Numbered from the stretch's first letter, positions 42,903 through 51,728 are shown. The stretch is 56,034 nt of DNA from Polyangiaceae bacterium (GCA_009780955.1 WQZB01000025.1:1-56034); one strand, 5' to 3'. Translations and numbers: made by a program. Notes: a model not told the origin generated them from the letters alone.

Positions 42903-43973
42903 TCAGATTTTTTTGAACAGCGGGCTGCGCACCTGTTGCGCGTCCGCCGCCGAAATGAACTTCTCGGTGTAGATATCGCGCTCGAATAGGCGCCCCTGCA
43001 TGAGGGTGGTGATGCAGGCGTCAATCATCTGCGGCGGGCCGCACAGGTAGGCCTTGTGGCCGCGAAAATCGTTGTTGAAATGCGCCTTGGCGGCCTCGTG
43101 AACGAAGCCGCGTGCGCCTCGCCAACCGCTGCCCTCTGGCTCGCCCGACAACGCAGGCACATAGGTGAAGCGCGGGTGCTCGGCGGCCAGTCGTTGGAGT
43201 TCGGCGTGGTGGTACAGCTCGTCCTGCGAGCGCGCACCGTTGACCAGCGTGATTGGCTTGTCGTCACCGCTGGCCGCCAGCAGATCGAGCACCATCGAAC
43301 GCGGGCTGGAAAGCCCCGAACCCCCGGCCAAGAACAGATAGCCGAGTTGTTCTGCGTCATGCGCCGATGCCCGCACGAAAAAGCGCCCGTAAGGGCCGGA
43401 CAGGCGCACGCGCTCGCCCGCCTTGAGTTCTTTGTGTACCCAACCCGTGCCCTTGCCGCCGGGCACGAGGCGGATGTTGAGTTCAATCTCGCTGACCCGG
43501 GCCGGACTGCTTGCAATCGAAAACGCGCGCGGCTGGTGTTCGCCGGGGATTTGCAGGTTGATGTACTGCCCAGCTTGAAAGGTCACGGGCGCATCGAGTT
43601 CAATCCATACGCCCTTGACGGTGGGCGTGAGGTTTTCGATGCGCGAAACCACGCCGGTGAAGTCCTGCACCGGCAGGTTCAGCGCATCCGGCTCCTCGTC
43701 GATCTCGGCCTCGATCACGGTGTCGGATTCGAGCGTGGCGCAACAGGGCAGGCATTTGCCCTCGTCACGTTCAAAGTCCATCAGCGCAAAACCGCTAGCC
43801 TCGCCGTGCTCGATCTCGCCTTCGGTGACCTGAACCTTACAAGAGCCGCACAGCCCATGACAGCAGGCGTGAGGTAGGTAGATGCCGGCGCGCAATGCGG
43901 CATCGAGAATGGTCTGCCCTTCTCCGACTTCGACGATCTGGCCGAGCGGTTCGATGGTGAGTTGGTGGCTCAT
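42903..43973 (-). CDS. dmpP: phenol hydroxylase reductase component P5
   Basis: 356 residues. N-terminal plant-type [2Fe-2S] domain (ACCHGLCGSCKV and later CLPCC), then an FAD domain (RAFSIASSP) and an NAD domain (LAGGSGLSSPRSM). Passes electrons from NADH to the DmpN di-iron centre. I used ATG 43973 (MSHQLTIEP); a TTG two codons upstream is possible. Confidence 0.95.
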   Translation of the reverse strand: MSHQLTIEPLGQIVEVGEGQTILDAALRAGIYLPHACCHGLCGSCKVQVTEGEIEHGEASGFALMDFERDEGKCLPCCATLESDTVIEAEIDEEPDALNLPVQDFTGVVSRIENLTPTVKGVWIELDAPVTFQAGQYINLQIPGEHQPRAFSIASSPARVSEIELNIRLVPGGKGTGWVHKELKAGERVRLSGPYGRFFVRASAHDAEQLGYLFLAGGSGLSSPRSMVLDLLAASGDDKPITLVNGARSQDELYHHAELQRLAAEHPRFTYVPALSGEPEGSGWRGARGFVHEAAKAHFNNDFRGHKAYLCGPPQMIDACITTLMQGRLFERDIYTEKFISAADAQQVRSPLFKKI

Positions 43974-44021
43974 TGGCAATCCGTTGATACAGAATCCATC
44001 TCGATGAATCCCGGACAGCCG

Positions 44022-44378
44022 TCAAAAGCAGGAGTTGCCCAGCCCGGTCAGCCCCGGCGTGCGAAAGCGGACTACGCTTTTGTGGCCCACGCCGTTTTCC
44101 ACCATGGTCTTGCCCATGTCGGGCTTGAAGGGCTTGCCCGATAGGAACCACTCGGTTTTGTTCCAGTCGATGTGCTTGAAGTCAGGATGCGGACTGAACA
44201 TACCGGGCAGCGCGTCCGTGACGAAATCGCCAAATTTGGTGGCGGGCGGCACGGGCACGCAAAAGGGCGCGCAGAACATCTTGTGATCTTCCCAGCCGAT
44301 GTACAGCAGCGGTGCGGGAAACTTGTCGGCCCCGTCCTTGGGCGGAAAGTCGTAGGCGGCAACGGATGTGACGGACAT
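44022..44378 (-). CDS. dmpO: phenol hydroxylase component P4
   Basis: 118 residues, the gamma subunit of the hydroxylase oxygenase. Begins MSVTSVAAYDFPPKDGADKF, typical of DmpO, and ends GLTGLGNSCF. No cofactor. The start was placed at 44378 from family similarity, 19 bases after the dmpN stop; the frame continues upstream as antisense noise. Confidence 0.92.
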   Translation of the reverse strand: MSVTSVAAYDFPPKDGADKFPAPLLYIGWEDHKMFCAPFCVPVPPATKFGDFVTDALPGMFSPHPDFKHIDWNKTEWFLSGKPFKPDMGKTMVENGVGHKSVVRFRTPGLTGLGNSCF

Positions 44379-44397
44379 GAGGGTTGTCTCCTTGTGT

Positions 44398-45945
44398 TCA
44401 ATTGCCGGTGGCTTGCGTGCGCCAGGTCTCAAAGTTCTGCTTGTCCGGCGAGTCGGCATAGTCGCGGTTGTCGATGCCGTCGCTGATGCGGTACCAGCGC
44501 AGCACTTCCGCAAGCGGATTAAATCCGGGCTTGCCAGGATCGACGTCGGACGGGAAGCAGTTGCCCTGGTGAATCTGGTGCACGGGCAGCCAGCTCTGGA
44601 CGTATTTTCCTGGCTCGAGATCGAAGATGCTCTTGCAGCCGTCAGAGCAGAAGTGATACTTTATGTTTTTGTAGTCGCTCTCGCGGTAGGCGATCTTGGT
44701 TGGGTCGTCCGGCTCGGTGAAGATCATCGGGATCTGGCAGATCTGGCACAGCATAGGCAGCGTGGTGCTGTAATAGCGACGCCCTTCGGCTTGCTCTCTG
44801 GCGTAGTGCGTCCACAGCGAGCGGTAGTACTTGTCGAAGGTGTCGGGGTACTTGGCTGAAAGCCATTCCATGTCTTTCTCGCTCGGCGCCCAGGTGTGGA
44901 ACGGGGCAGCCATGCCGTAGCTGTAGAACGTGTTCCAGGCCAGGTGGCTGAGGTGATCCTTTTCCTTGCAGGCCTGTTCCCAGCCCTTGGGAACCTTGAT
45001 GCCGTAGCGCGCCAGGTCGGCGAACAGCGCGCCGCCGTTTTGTTCGGCGTAGATTTCCCAAGCTTCCTTCCAGCTCATCACGCGCTTGGGCAGCATGTAA
45101 TCCATCATCATCGCCACCAGGGTCAGCACGCGGTAGCCGCGCCAGAACCACTTGTCGATCCAGGCCTGCACGATGGGCAGGTTGGCCGGATCTTGTTCTA
45201 GGATGAATTTGATGACTTCCAGCCCCAGCGTCATGTGACGCGACTCGTCGGATTGAGCCGAAAAGCCGAAGGCCATGGCTCCCATATCGCCGTTGTAGGC
45301 CGCGCCGCTGATGAAGGGCACGAACAGCAGGTTGGTCAGCACGTATTCGAACGCGAAGCCGATGGCGATGATATACTCAAATGGCCCACCGCTCACGGCA
45401 TCGTCGAAGAAGCTCTTGGGCACAGACAAGTACCACACGCGGTCATGCTGATGGCGCCAGTTTTGGAAGCCATTGTAATACTTATTGTAGTTGGAAAGAC
45501 TATGAATCTGCGTCTGCGCATGGCGAATTTCGTCCAGACTCTGCATCAGGCAAGCCACGCGCGGGCCGGCGCCGGGGTACTGGCGGCCAATGTGGGCAAA
45601 GCCCCGGTGCGCCATGTATTCGACTGGGGTGATGCCCGTAAGAAACAACTTGAGCGCGTTGATGTAGCGCGCATCCGTGACGCCCAGATGGCCATTGTTC
45701 TGTGTGAAGGCGTCGATAATGGCGTAGAGCTTGCGCTCCTTCTCGGCCTGGTACTTCCAGTACGAATCCATCGTCATGCGGAACGGATCTTCGAACTTGT
45801 CCCAGTCATGAATCTTGATTCCCTCGTACTCCGTCAACGGGAATACATCCTTGACAGCCTGGTAAGTGGGTGTCCAGGCCAAGTCGCGCGTCATCAGGGT
45901 GTAGCGCTCCTTCAGGCCCAACTTCTTGCTAGCTTTCATATCCAT
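44398..45945 (-). CDS. dmpN: phenol hydroxylase component P3 (oxygenase large subunit)
   Basis: 515 residues, catalytic alpha subunit of the soluble di-iron monooxygenase that converts phenol to catechol. The carboxylate-bridged iron site is visible as two E-x-x-H motifs, DEIRHAQ and DESRHM, with further Glu ligands between. A C-terminal CxxC/zinc-like part (MLCQICQIPM, HFCSDGCK) is characteristic. Works with DmpL and DmpO, with DmpM as effector. Confidence 0.97.
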   Translation of the reverse strand: MDMKASKKLGLKERYTLMTRDLAWTPTYQAVKDVFPLTEYEGIKIHDWDKFEDPFRMTMDSYWKYQAEKERKLYAIIDAFTQNNGHLGVTDARYINALKLFLTGITPVEYMAHRGFAHIGRQYPGAGPRVACLMQSLDEIRHAQTQIHSLSNYNKYYNGFQNWRHQHDRVWYLSVPKSFFDDAVSGGPFEYIIAIGFAFEYVLTNLLFVPFISGAAYNGDMGAMAFGFSAQSDESRHMTLGLEVIKFILEQDPANLPIVQAWIDKWFWRGYRVLTLVAMMMDYMLPKRVMSWKEAWEIYAEQNGGALFADLARYGIKVPKGWEQACKEKDHLSHLAWNTFYSYGMAAPFHTWAPSEKDMEWLSAKYPDTFDKYYRSLWTHYAREQAEGRRYYSTTLPMLCQICQIPMIFTEPDDPTKIAYRESDYKNIKYHFCSDGCKSIFDLEPGKYVQSWLPVHQIHQGNCFPSDVDPGKPGFNPLAEVLRWYRISDGIDNRDYADSPDKQNFETWRTQATGN

Positions 45946-45955
45946 AATCGGTTTT

Positions 45956-46225
45956 TTATTGGTTCCAGGTTAAACGGAATTCGTCGTCGGTTTCGTCGAT
46001 GTTTCCCGACAGGGTAATGAGGTGCACCTGCATCTCCTGCAGGTCGAACTCGCGCCCGAGCTCCTGCTCGATGGTGCTTTTGCGGATCACCATGTGACCC
46101 GGCGCGTCGATCTTGACCATGGCGGGCTGCTGGCTGACGACGGCTTGCGGATTGTCGGCCACGATGGCGTCGATAATGGCGCGAGTTTCTTCGTTTCTCT
46201 GGAAGGCGATAAATACATTGGACAT
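45956..46225 (-). CDS. dmpM: phenol hydroxylase activator P2
   Basis: 89 residues, cofactor-free effector protein that binds the oxygenase and tunes oxygen activation. MSNVFIAFQRNEETRAIID and the later GHMVIRKSTIEQELGREFDL are typical of the MmoB/DmpM family. It lies between dmpL and dmpN. Confidence 0.95.
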   Translation of the reverse strand: MSNVFIAFQRNEETRAIIDAIVADNPQAVVSQQPAMVKIDAPGHMVIRKSTIEQELGREFDLQEMQVHLITLSGNIDETDDEFRLTWNQ

Positions 46226-46240
46226 GCTGAGGCTCCTCGT

Positions 46241-47233
46241 TCAGGCGGTCAGACCAACCTTTTTCATACGCGCGTTGACGGTGGCTGCGGCGCGCGCCAG
46301 CGCCGCGTCGCCGGCATCGCCCAGCGCCAGGCGCGCCACCGGCGCCAGTGCCTCGAGCACACGGCCACGCCAATGGACGTACCACTCGCCCAGCAGGTCC
46401 TTGTTCGCAACGCCTTCAGCGGCTGTGGTCTTGATAACGGAGTCCACCCACTTGTTCGCGTCCTGGAACCATTCGGACTGAAAGCGCGTGAGCATCGACA
46501 CGATGGGGCCTGCCTTGTCGCAGAGCGCGACGTCCACTTCTTTGTAGGCCAGCTCGAACAGAACGCCGTCCAGCACCACGTTCTGCGCCACGTACAGCTC
46601 GAACCAGTCTTTGACTACCCAAGTGTCTTCCACCAGGCGGCGCAGCGGCTGCCAGGTCGGCGCCTCTAGCCAGGCTTGCTTGCCTGCTTGCAGACCATCC
46701 TGTCCACCCAGCAGCAAACCCAGACGCGTGAGATACTGGGCAATGCCAAGCTGATCCATCGCCGCGAACAAACAAGGCTGGGTGATCGCCGTGCCGTGAC
46801 CGTAAGCAGACTGGAAAGCGCCGTTCATGTTCGCGCCCCAAGCCACGTGGCGCAATGGCACGTAAAAATCCAGCGCTGCACGGCGTGCCACGCCATCCAT
46901 ACGTTCGGCCAAACCACGGGTCTCCACGAAGTCGAAGTCCGCCTCCGCTGTCTCCTGCATGCGGGCGCGCGCCTGGGCATACGCACCGTAGTAGAATTGA
47001 CGTGGATCCTTGAGCGCGTACCAATCCTTCATCACGATGCGGGTGCGCGAGGGATCGAACAGCTCGTGCTCCGGATCCCAGGTGGGGCGGTAGTGGAAAT
47101 TGGCTTGCGGTTGTACGTCTATCGTGCCTTCGATGTAACGCGAAGCCGGCTTGTCCGTGCCCATCCGCGCCGCGATGTTGTCGAAGGTCTGGCGCAGCGG
47201 CGTAATGCTGACAGTGCGCAGGTCGATTTGCAT
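46241..47233 (-). CDS. dmpL: phenol hydroxylase component P1 (oxygenase beta subunit)
   Basis: 330 residues, structural beta subunit of the hydroxylase, related to DmpN but without iron ligands. Segments RPTWDPEHELFDPSRTRIVM and KDPRQFYYGAYAQARARMQE match the family. A 30-base gap separates it from dmpK. Confidence 0.95.
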   Translation of the reverse strand: MQIDLRTVSITPLRQTFDNIAARMGTDKPASRYIEGTIDVQPQANFHYRPTWDPEHELFDPSRTRIVMKDWYALKDPRQFYYGAYAQARARMQETAEADFDFVETRGLAERMDGVARRAALDFYVPLRHVAWGANMNGAFQSAYGHGTAITQPCLFAAMDQLGIAQYLTRLGLLLGGQDGLQAGKQAWLEAPTWQPLRRLVEDTWVVKDWFELYVAQNVVLDGVLFELAYKEVDVALCDKAGPIVSMLTRFQSEWFQDANKWVDSVIKTTAAEGVANKDLLGEWYVHWRGRVLEALAPVARLALGDAGDAALARAAATVNARMKKVGLTA

Positions 47234-47263
47234 GAATTTGTTCCCTTTTAACCGGAAGAAATC

Positions 47264-47554
47264 TCAGAATTCGTGACGGAAGCGCCGTTCGCGCGCATCG
47301 CGCAGGCTCCATTTCCACTCGTTTTCGGCGTTGCCCTGACCCTGCTCCGGCAGGCGGTCATGCGTGGGTTCCACCCCCTGCATGGCGCAAAAATCCAAGA
47401 ACTGCGGGCGCGGCATCACCATTTCAACGAACAGCCCGGGCTCGCCAATGGCGAACTCGAACTCGACCATTCCGCTGCCATGCTCCTTCACGATGCGGAT
47501 GAAGCGACGCTGGACATCCCAGCGGTCTTCAGGAGCGGGAGGCACGGCGCTCAT
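47264..47554 (-). CDS. dmpK: phenol hydroxylase assembly component P0
   Basis: 96 residues, first gene of the operon. DmpK helps insert iron into the oxygenase. Start MSAVPPAPEDRW at 47554, with an AAGAGA-like ribosome site about 8 bases upstream. IGEPGLFVEMVMPRPQFLDF is the family signature. Confidence 0.9.
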   Translation of the reverse strand: MSAVPPAPEDRWDVQRRFIRIVKEHGSGMVEFEFAIGEPGLFVEMVMPRPQFLDFCAMQGVEPTHDRLPEQGQGNAENEWKWSLRDARERRFRHEF

Positions 47555-47568
47555 GGCGCATCTCTTTT

Positions 47569-47584
47569 TGCAGAACATGTACCA
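47569..47584 (-). promoter_or_regulatory. sigma-54 promoter candidate for the phenol operon (proximal)
   Basis: On the minus strand: TGGTACATGTTCTGCA, with the -24 GG and -12 GC at the exact 10-base spacing. It is about 165-190 bases from the DmpR-type sites, the usual distance for this regulator. The drawback is a predicted start only a few bases before the dmpK ATG, giving almost no leader. Confidence 0.4.
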
Positions 47585-47683
47585 GAGAGCCTTCCAGGCA
47601 ATCAGATCTCGATATTCCTAGAAAAACACCTGGATTTGCGGGTGGTCCGAACCACTCGAAAGTCTCTTTCACGACTCAATTCA

Positions 47684-47697
47684 GCAATTGAATCGCC
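47684..47697 (-). promoter_or_regulatory. sigma-54 promoter candidate (distal alternative)
   Basis: On the minus strand: GGCGATTCAATTGC, matching GG-N10-GC with the preferred GGC and TTGC. It would give a leader of about 120 bases, but the DmpR-type site would then be only about 50-65 bases upstream, closer than usual. Confidence 0.35.
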
Positions 47698-47721
47698 TTG
47701 TATTGCAGTGCGCTATGATGA

Positions 47722-47762
47722 TTTGAATCCATTGATGATGGCTTACTTGATCATTTGGTCAA
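47722..47762. promoter_or_regulatory. DmpR/XylR-type upstream activating sites
   Basis: TTGATCATTTGGTCAA at 47747-47762 is a near-perfect inverted repeat of the XylR/DmpR consensus. A weaker second site (TTGAATCCATTGATGA, about 47723-47738) lies next to it. Paired sites upstream of a sigma-54 promoter are the norm for this activator. Confidence 0.55.
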
Positions 47763-47820
47763 GTCCACCTTCAGGGATGCCTCTAATCTGCGAAATCGAT
47801 ATTTATCGATAATTGAGCCT

Positions 47821-49524
47821 ATGACGAACCTTTTCACCGCACCTTCGGATGCCGATCTACGGCGCCAGATTCAGTTCTCTCCGTCCGACGGGCGCATCTG
47901 GCTGGCTGGCCAGCGCATGGTATTGCTGCATGTCGCGTCGCTGGGCATCTTGCGCCGAGAACTGATTCGCACGCTCGGCTTGGCGGATGCCCGCCGCCTC
48001 ATGCTGCGCGTGGGCTATGCCTCGGGCGAGCGTGATGCCATGTTGGCGCGCCAATTGCGCCCCAACGCCAACACCGCCTCGATGTTCAACGTCGGCCCAC
48101 AACTGCACATGCTCGAAGGCTCCGTGCAGGTCACGACCGAGCTGCTTGATTGCGATCTGGCCAGCGGCCATTTCCACGGCATTTTCAGTTGGCTCCATTC
48201 ATGGGAGGTGGAAACGCACCTGCGCGACTTCGGTGTGCAAAGCGACCCGGTGTGCTGGGTGCTATTGGGCTACGCCTCGGGCTATAGCAGCGCCTTCATG
48301 GGCCGCCCGGTGCTGTACAAGGAAGTGCAGTGCGCTGCCAGCGGCCACGCGCACTGCCGTATCGAAGGGCGCCCGGCGCAGGACTGGTCCGATGATGGAG
48401 AGTCCATGGCGAGCGACTACGAGGCCGGCGCCCTCGAGCCTTGGGATGGTTCGCGTTCCATTCCCGCCGGGTCCGTTCCCGTGCATGCACAAGAGTGGTC
48501 TGCTCCCCCAACCGACGCGCTGGGACCGCTTTTCGGGCGGTCGGCGAGCTTTACCGCCGCGGTCCAATTGCTGCGCAAAGCCGCGGGTGCCAAGATCACG
48601 GTGCTCCTCACGGGCGAAACCGGCGTGGGCAAGGAACGTTTTGCTCGCGCCCTGCACGTGCTCAGCCCGCGTTCGTCCAAACCCTTCGTGGCCGTCAACT
48701 GCGCGGCGCTGCCGAATAACCTGGTCGAATCCGAGCTGTTCGGCACCGAAAAAGGCGCCTACACCGGCGCCGATGCCGCACGCGCCGGGCGCTTCGAGCA
48801 CGCACACGGCGGGACGTTGTTCCTCGACGAGCTCGGTGAGCTGCCCCTGTCCGCGCAGGCCAAGCTACTGCGTGTGCTGCAAGACGGGCGAGTCGAGCGC
48901 CTGGGCGCATCGAAGCCGCGGCAGGTGGACGTGCGTTTGGTGGCGGCCACGCACGTCGATATGACGGAGGCCGTGCGCGCCGGGCGCTTTCGGCAAGACC
49001 TGTACTACCGCCTCAACGTTTATCCGATCCGCATTCCTCCGCTGCGCGAACGCGTGGACGACATCGAACCCTTTGCCTTGCACCTGCTACGGCGCTTTGC
49101 CGAACTGCACGACAAGCGCGTCAGCGGTTTTACCGACCGTGCGCTGCATGCTCTGCGCCGCTATGCATGGCCAGGCAACATTCGCGAGATGGAAAACTTG
49201 ATCGAGCGCGGCGTGATTCTGGTCGATGCCGGTTCTCCCATGGATGCCGTGCAATTGTTTCCGGATGGCACGCACATCTGCACCGCCGCGCCTGCGCATA
49301 CCCCGCAAGCCTCGGGTCAGCTTGGGCAGGTCCGTCCGCCAGCCGCGGGCGAGGCGCTGATCAACCAATTGCTCGCCGTTCCGCTCGACCTGCCCGCGCT
49401 CGAAAACCACCTCATCGAAGAAGCCGTCGCGCGCAGCCATGGCAATCTGGCGGCGGCGGCGCGGCTGCTCGGCCTGACACGTCCGCAAATCAGCTATCGC
49501 CTCAACAAGATACGGGAGACCTAG
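47821..49524 (+). CDS. dmpR: sigma-54-dependent phenol-responsive activator (DmpR/XylR family)
   Basis: 567 residues. The N-terminal sensory domain (XylR_N plus V4R, to about residue 210) binds the phenolic inducer directly. The central AAA+ domain has Walker A GETGVGKERF (about residue 264) and the sigma-54 contact loop as GAYTGAD (about residue 312; Tyr in place of the common Phe). The C-terminal Fis-type HTH lies around GNLAAAARLLGLTRPQISYRL. The start MTNLFTAPSDADLR agrees with the family. It is divergent from dmpK and separated from it by the sites above. The GntR gene begins 3 bases after its stop. Confidence 0.94.
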   Translation: MTNLFTAPSDADLRRQIQFSPSDGRIWLAGQRMVLLHVASLGILRRELIRTLGLADARRLMLRVGYASGERDAMLARQLRPNANTASMFNVGPQLHMLEGSVQVTTELLDCDLASGHFHGIFSWLHSWEVETHLRDFGVQSDPVCWVLLGYASGYSSAFMGRPVLYKEVQCAASGHAHCRIEGRPAQDWSDDGESMASDYEAGALEPWDGSRSIPAGSVPVHAQEWSAPPTDALGPLFGRSASFTAAVQLLRKAAGAKITVLLTGETGVGKERFARALHVLSPRSSKPFVAVNCAALPNNLVESELFGTEKGAYTGADAARAGRFEHAHGGTLFLDELGELPLSAQAKLLRVLQDGRVERLGASKPRQVDVRLVAATHVDMTEAVRAGRFRQDLYYRLNVYPIRIPPLRERVDDIEPFALHLLRRFAELHDKRVSGFTDRALHALRRYAWPGNIREMENLIERGVILVDAGSPMDAVQLFPDGTHICTAAPAHTPQASGQLGQVRPPAAGEALINQLLAVPLDLPALENHLIEEAVARSHGNLAAAARLLGLTRPQISYRLNKIRET

Positions 49525-49527
49525 AAC

Positions 49528-50307
49528 GTGGCCAAACGCAGCGTTTTGCTCTCCATCGACAAGCTCGCGCCATCGGCACGCACCCTGATCGAGCACGCTT
49601 ACGAGAAACTGCGCGAAGACATCATCACCGGTCGGCTCGTAGCCGGTGAGAAGCTGCGCGTGGAACATCTCAAGGATTGCTACGGCGTCAGCGCGGGCAC
49701 GTTGCGCGAGGCCATTACCCGGCTGGCGAGCGACGCGCTCGTCGTTACCGAAGGCCAGCGCGGTTTTCGCGTCGCCCCCATTGCGCTCGAAGACTTGGAG
49801 GACATCACGCGCCTGCGCGTGCAGATCGAGATTGAGGCCTTACGCCAATCCATCCGTAACGGGGGGCAAGTCTGGCGCGAGACGGTAGAGCAGGCCCACG
49901 CTGCCATCTCCGCCGAAGAACCCATCGTGCCCGAGCGCCGTCGCTTGTGGGAGTCGCTCAACCTGCGCTTTCATGACGCCCTTCTTGCGGGCCGCGAATC
50001 GCCGTGGACGACGCGCGTGTTACACCTGCTCTCACGCCATTCCGAGCGCTACCGCTGCTACGCGATGGAGCTGCCGGGTATGATCCGGGACGTGCATGCC
50101 GAGCATACCGAAATCTTTAAGTTTGCCATGTCTGGCCAAGAAGCGCGCGCGGCCCTGGCGCTGGAGGCGCACATTTGGACCACACCGTATCTGCTGCTCA
50201 CAGCGCTCCGTGAAGGGCGCGTGCAATTGCCTGGGGTAGGGGATCAGCCTTGTCGGACCGGTAGCAAACCAGTATTTGCTGTAGTGACGGGTTTGCCCAT
50301 TCCTTGA
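49528..50307 (+). CDS. GntR-family regulator (FCD type, AphS/PhcS-like)
   Basis: 259 residues from GTG 49528. N-terminal winged helix (HAYEKLREDIITGRLVAGEKL ... GVSAGTLREAITRLASD) and an FCD-type helical ligand domain. Comamonas phenol clusters carry a comparable GntR repressor next to aphR, so a role in silencing the operon without phenol is likely. The last 20 or so residues (DQPCRTGSKPVFAVVTGLP) are near the block's right junction and may be non-native. Co-transcribed with dmpR. Confidence 0.85.
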   Translation: MAKRSVLLSIDKLAPSARTLIEHAYEKLREDIITGRLVAGEKLRVEHLKDCYGVSAGTLREAITRLASDALVVTEGQRGFRVAPIALEDLEDITRLRVQIEIEALRQSIRNGGQVWRETVEQAHAAISAEEPIVPERRRLWESLNLRFHDALLAGRESPWTTRVLHLLSRHSERYRCYAMELPGMIRDVHAEHTEIFKFAMSGQEARAALALEAHIWTTPYLLLTALREGRVQLPGVGDQPCRTGSKPVFAVVTGLPIP

Positions 50308-50331
50308 AAAAAATGGCAAACCAAAGACCGA

Positions 50332-50898
50332 ATGCCAAGCGCCGCCGAATCGTTGCCTGGGCGAAGCGAGCCCGTCTTTGTAGCCGGGAAACATGCGGTG
50401 CTTGGTACACGCATGAAAGAGCCGTGGCCGGAGGGGATGCAGATTGCGATGTTTGGGATGGGATGCTTCTGGGGTGCAGAAGAAAAGATGTGGCAACTCG
50501 ATGGCATTTATTCCACACAAGTCGGTTATGCGGGAGGTTTTACTCCGAATCCCACATACGATGAAGTTTGCACTGGAATGACCGGACATGCGGAGGTGGT
50601 GCGCGTCGTATTCAATCCGCAAATTCTAAATTACGAGAGTGTGCTCCGCGCATTTTGGGAAAATCACGATCCGACGCAAGGCATGCGCCAGGGCAATGAT
50701 ATCGGCACGCAATACCGATCCGCCATTTATGTATTTGATGAGGATCAAGCACGCATTGCGTCGGCGTCGGCCACGGCCTTTCAGAAAGAGCTAAACGCAG
50801 CCGGTTATGGCGACATCACGACAGAAATCACGAAGGCACCGATATTTTATTATGCGGAAGACTATCATCAGCAATACCTCGCGAGGTATCCAGGCTAA
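50332..50898 (+). CDS. msrA: peptide methionine-S-sulfoxide reductase, copy 2
   Basis: 188 residues from ATG 50332 ([11 protein letters not shown]). Differs from copy 1 at four residues (Ala/Glu, Met/Ile, Val/Ile, Ser/Phe) and lacks its first 8 residues because the repeat begins inside the gene. Catalytic Cys in GCFWGAEE (near residue 45) is intact, so it may work if transcribed. Its native upstream region has been replaced by the end of the phenol block, so it has probably lost its promoter. TAATG overlap with the nnrS remnant. Confidence 0.85.
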   Translation: MPSAAESLPGRSEPVFVAGKHAVLGTRMKEPWPEGMQIAMFGMGCFWGAEEKMWQLDGIYSTQVGYAGGFTPNPTYDEVCTGMTGHAEVVRVVFNPQILNYESVLRAFWENHDPTQGMRQGNDIGTQYRSAIYVFDEDQARIASASATAFQKELNAAGYGDITTEITKAPIFYYAEDYHQQYLARYPG

Positions 50899-51188
50899 TG
50901 TCTACGCAGCGATCGCTCCTTCGTCACGATTCACCCACGCTGTCGGATTCTCGTTCGTCATTGGCTCTTGGCGAAAAAGGGTGCGGCATTGCCGCCGCGA
51001 TCGATCTCGCGTTCATCCCCGCGCTCATGGTTGCCGGGCTCGTTCGCGTCATCGGGCCGCTCTTCGAATCAATGTATATCGCATCTATTGTCGTTGCGGG
51101 CGTGCTTTGGAGTCTGGCCTTCGTGCTCTACCTCGTTGTCTATCTGCCCATCCTCATCGCGCCTCGCGTTGATGGCAGGCCAGGGTAA
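50898..51188 (+). pseudogene. nnrS remnant with two in-frame internal deletions
   Basis: 96 codons against 406 in the intact copy. The frame follows the intact protein to LALGEKG, jumps to GIAAAIDLAFIPALMV, then to AGLVRVIGPLFESMY and the native C-terminus. The second junction lies at a short match (GCGCTCA-GGT) present at both ends of the missing piece in copy A. Most membrane segments and the His motifs are gone, so no NnrS activity is expected. Confidence 0.85.
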
Positions 51189-51239
51189 GAAGTCGCCGGA
51201 GAGTTGGCCCGGCGCTGCGCGGATTGGGACGATCGCGAA

Positions 51240-51728
51240 ATGCTTCGTCGAGCATCTGTTTTTTTGCTTGTCGCGTTAGCGCTGGTCGGCTGCTCGTCCT
51301 CGACCATGAACAGCGCACCGAGCACACCCTTCTGGTTAGAAGAAACTAGCCCGGAGCCGCAGACGGCGGCAGTGATCGGTTTTGCCCGAGCGCAGGTCGG
51401 AAAGCGCTACTGCTGGGGCGGCACCGGGCCCGACTGCTTCGACTGCTCGGGTCTCGTGCAGGCCGCGTGGCGATGGGGTGGCGTGAAGCTCCCACGCACC
51501 AGCACGGCACAAGGGCGATCGCTCAGTAACGTGCCCTTCGAGCAGATGCGTCCTGGCGACATCCTCTGGTGGCACAACCACGTTGGTCTTTATATTGGCA
51601 ACGGGGAGATGATCGACGCCTATAACGCACGCGCGGGCGTGGTCCGGCGTCGCCTCTCCGTTCCGCAGCGCGTTCTCCGCGTCGTTGCGCCGAGGCCTCA
51701 TAGTCTCGACGAGCTGCGCCAAACCTGA
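51240..51728 (+). CDS. NlpC/P60 family lipoprotein (peptidoglycan hydrolase)
   Basis: 162 residues. Lipoprotein signal (VFLLVALALVGCSSS), then an NlpC/P60 cysteine-peptidase domain: the catalytic Cys in DCFDCSGLVQAAWRWGG and His in LWWHNHVGLYIGNGEMIDAY. Cleaves bonds near D-gamma-glutamyl-diaminopimelate in the cell wall. Start ATG 51240 gives the best signal peptide. It lies next to the right end of repeat B and is probably native chromosome. Confidence 0.92.
   Translation: MLRRASVFLLVALALVGCSSSTMNSAPSTPFWLEETSPEPQTAAVIGFARAQVGKRYCWGGTGPDCFDCSGLVQAAWRWGGVKLPRTSTAQGRSLSNVPFEQMRPGDILWWHNHVGLYIGNGEMIDAYNARAGVVRRRLSVPQRVLRVVAPRPHSLDELRQT

Larger units (their letters stand above)
31441..50327. 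mobile_element. horizontally acquired phenol catabolic block
   Basis: An 18.9-kb stretch holding 17 catabolic genes, one pyruvate carboxylase gene and two regulators, in the order of Pseudomonas/Comamonas dmp/aph operons. Codon use (CTG/TTG leucines) differs from the CTC/CTT-rich flanks. It is bracketed by decayed copies of genes that lie in the 23-30.6 kb segment. No transposase, integrase or terminal inverted repeat marks its ends. Confidence 0.7.
50328..51197 (+). repeat. direct repeat unit B (msrA-nnrS), decayed copy
   Basis: Second copy of 28789-30588 in the same orientation, 870 against 1800 bases. The difference is two internal deletions in nnrS. At the right end the sequence continues into the NlpC/P60 gene, while copy A continues into unrelated sequence. 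Confidence 0.9.
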
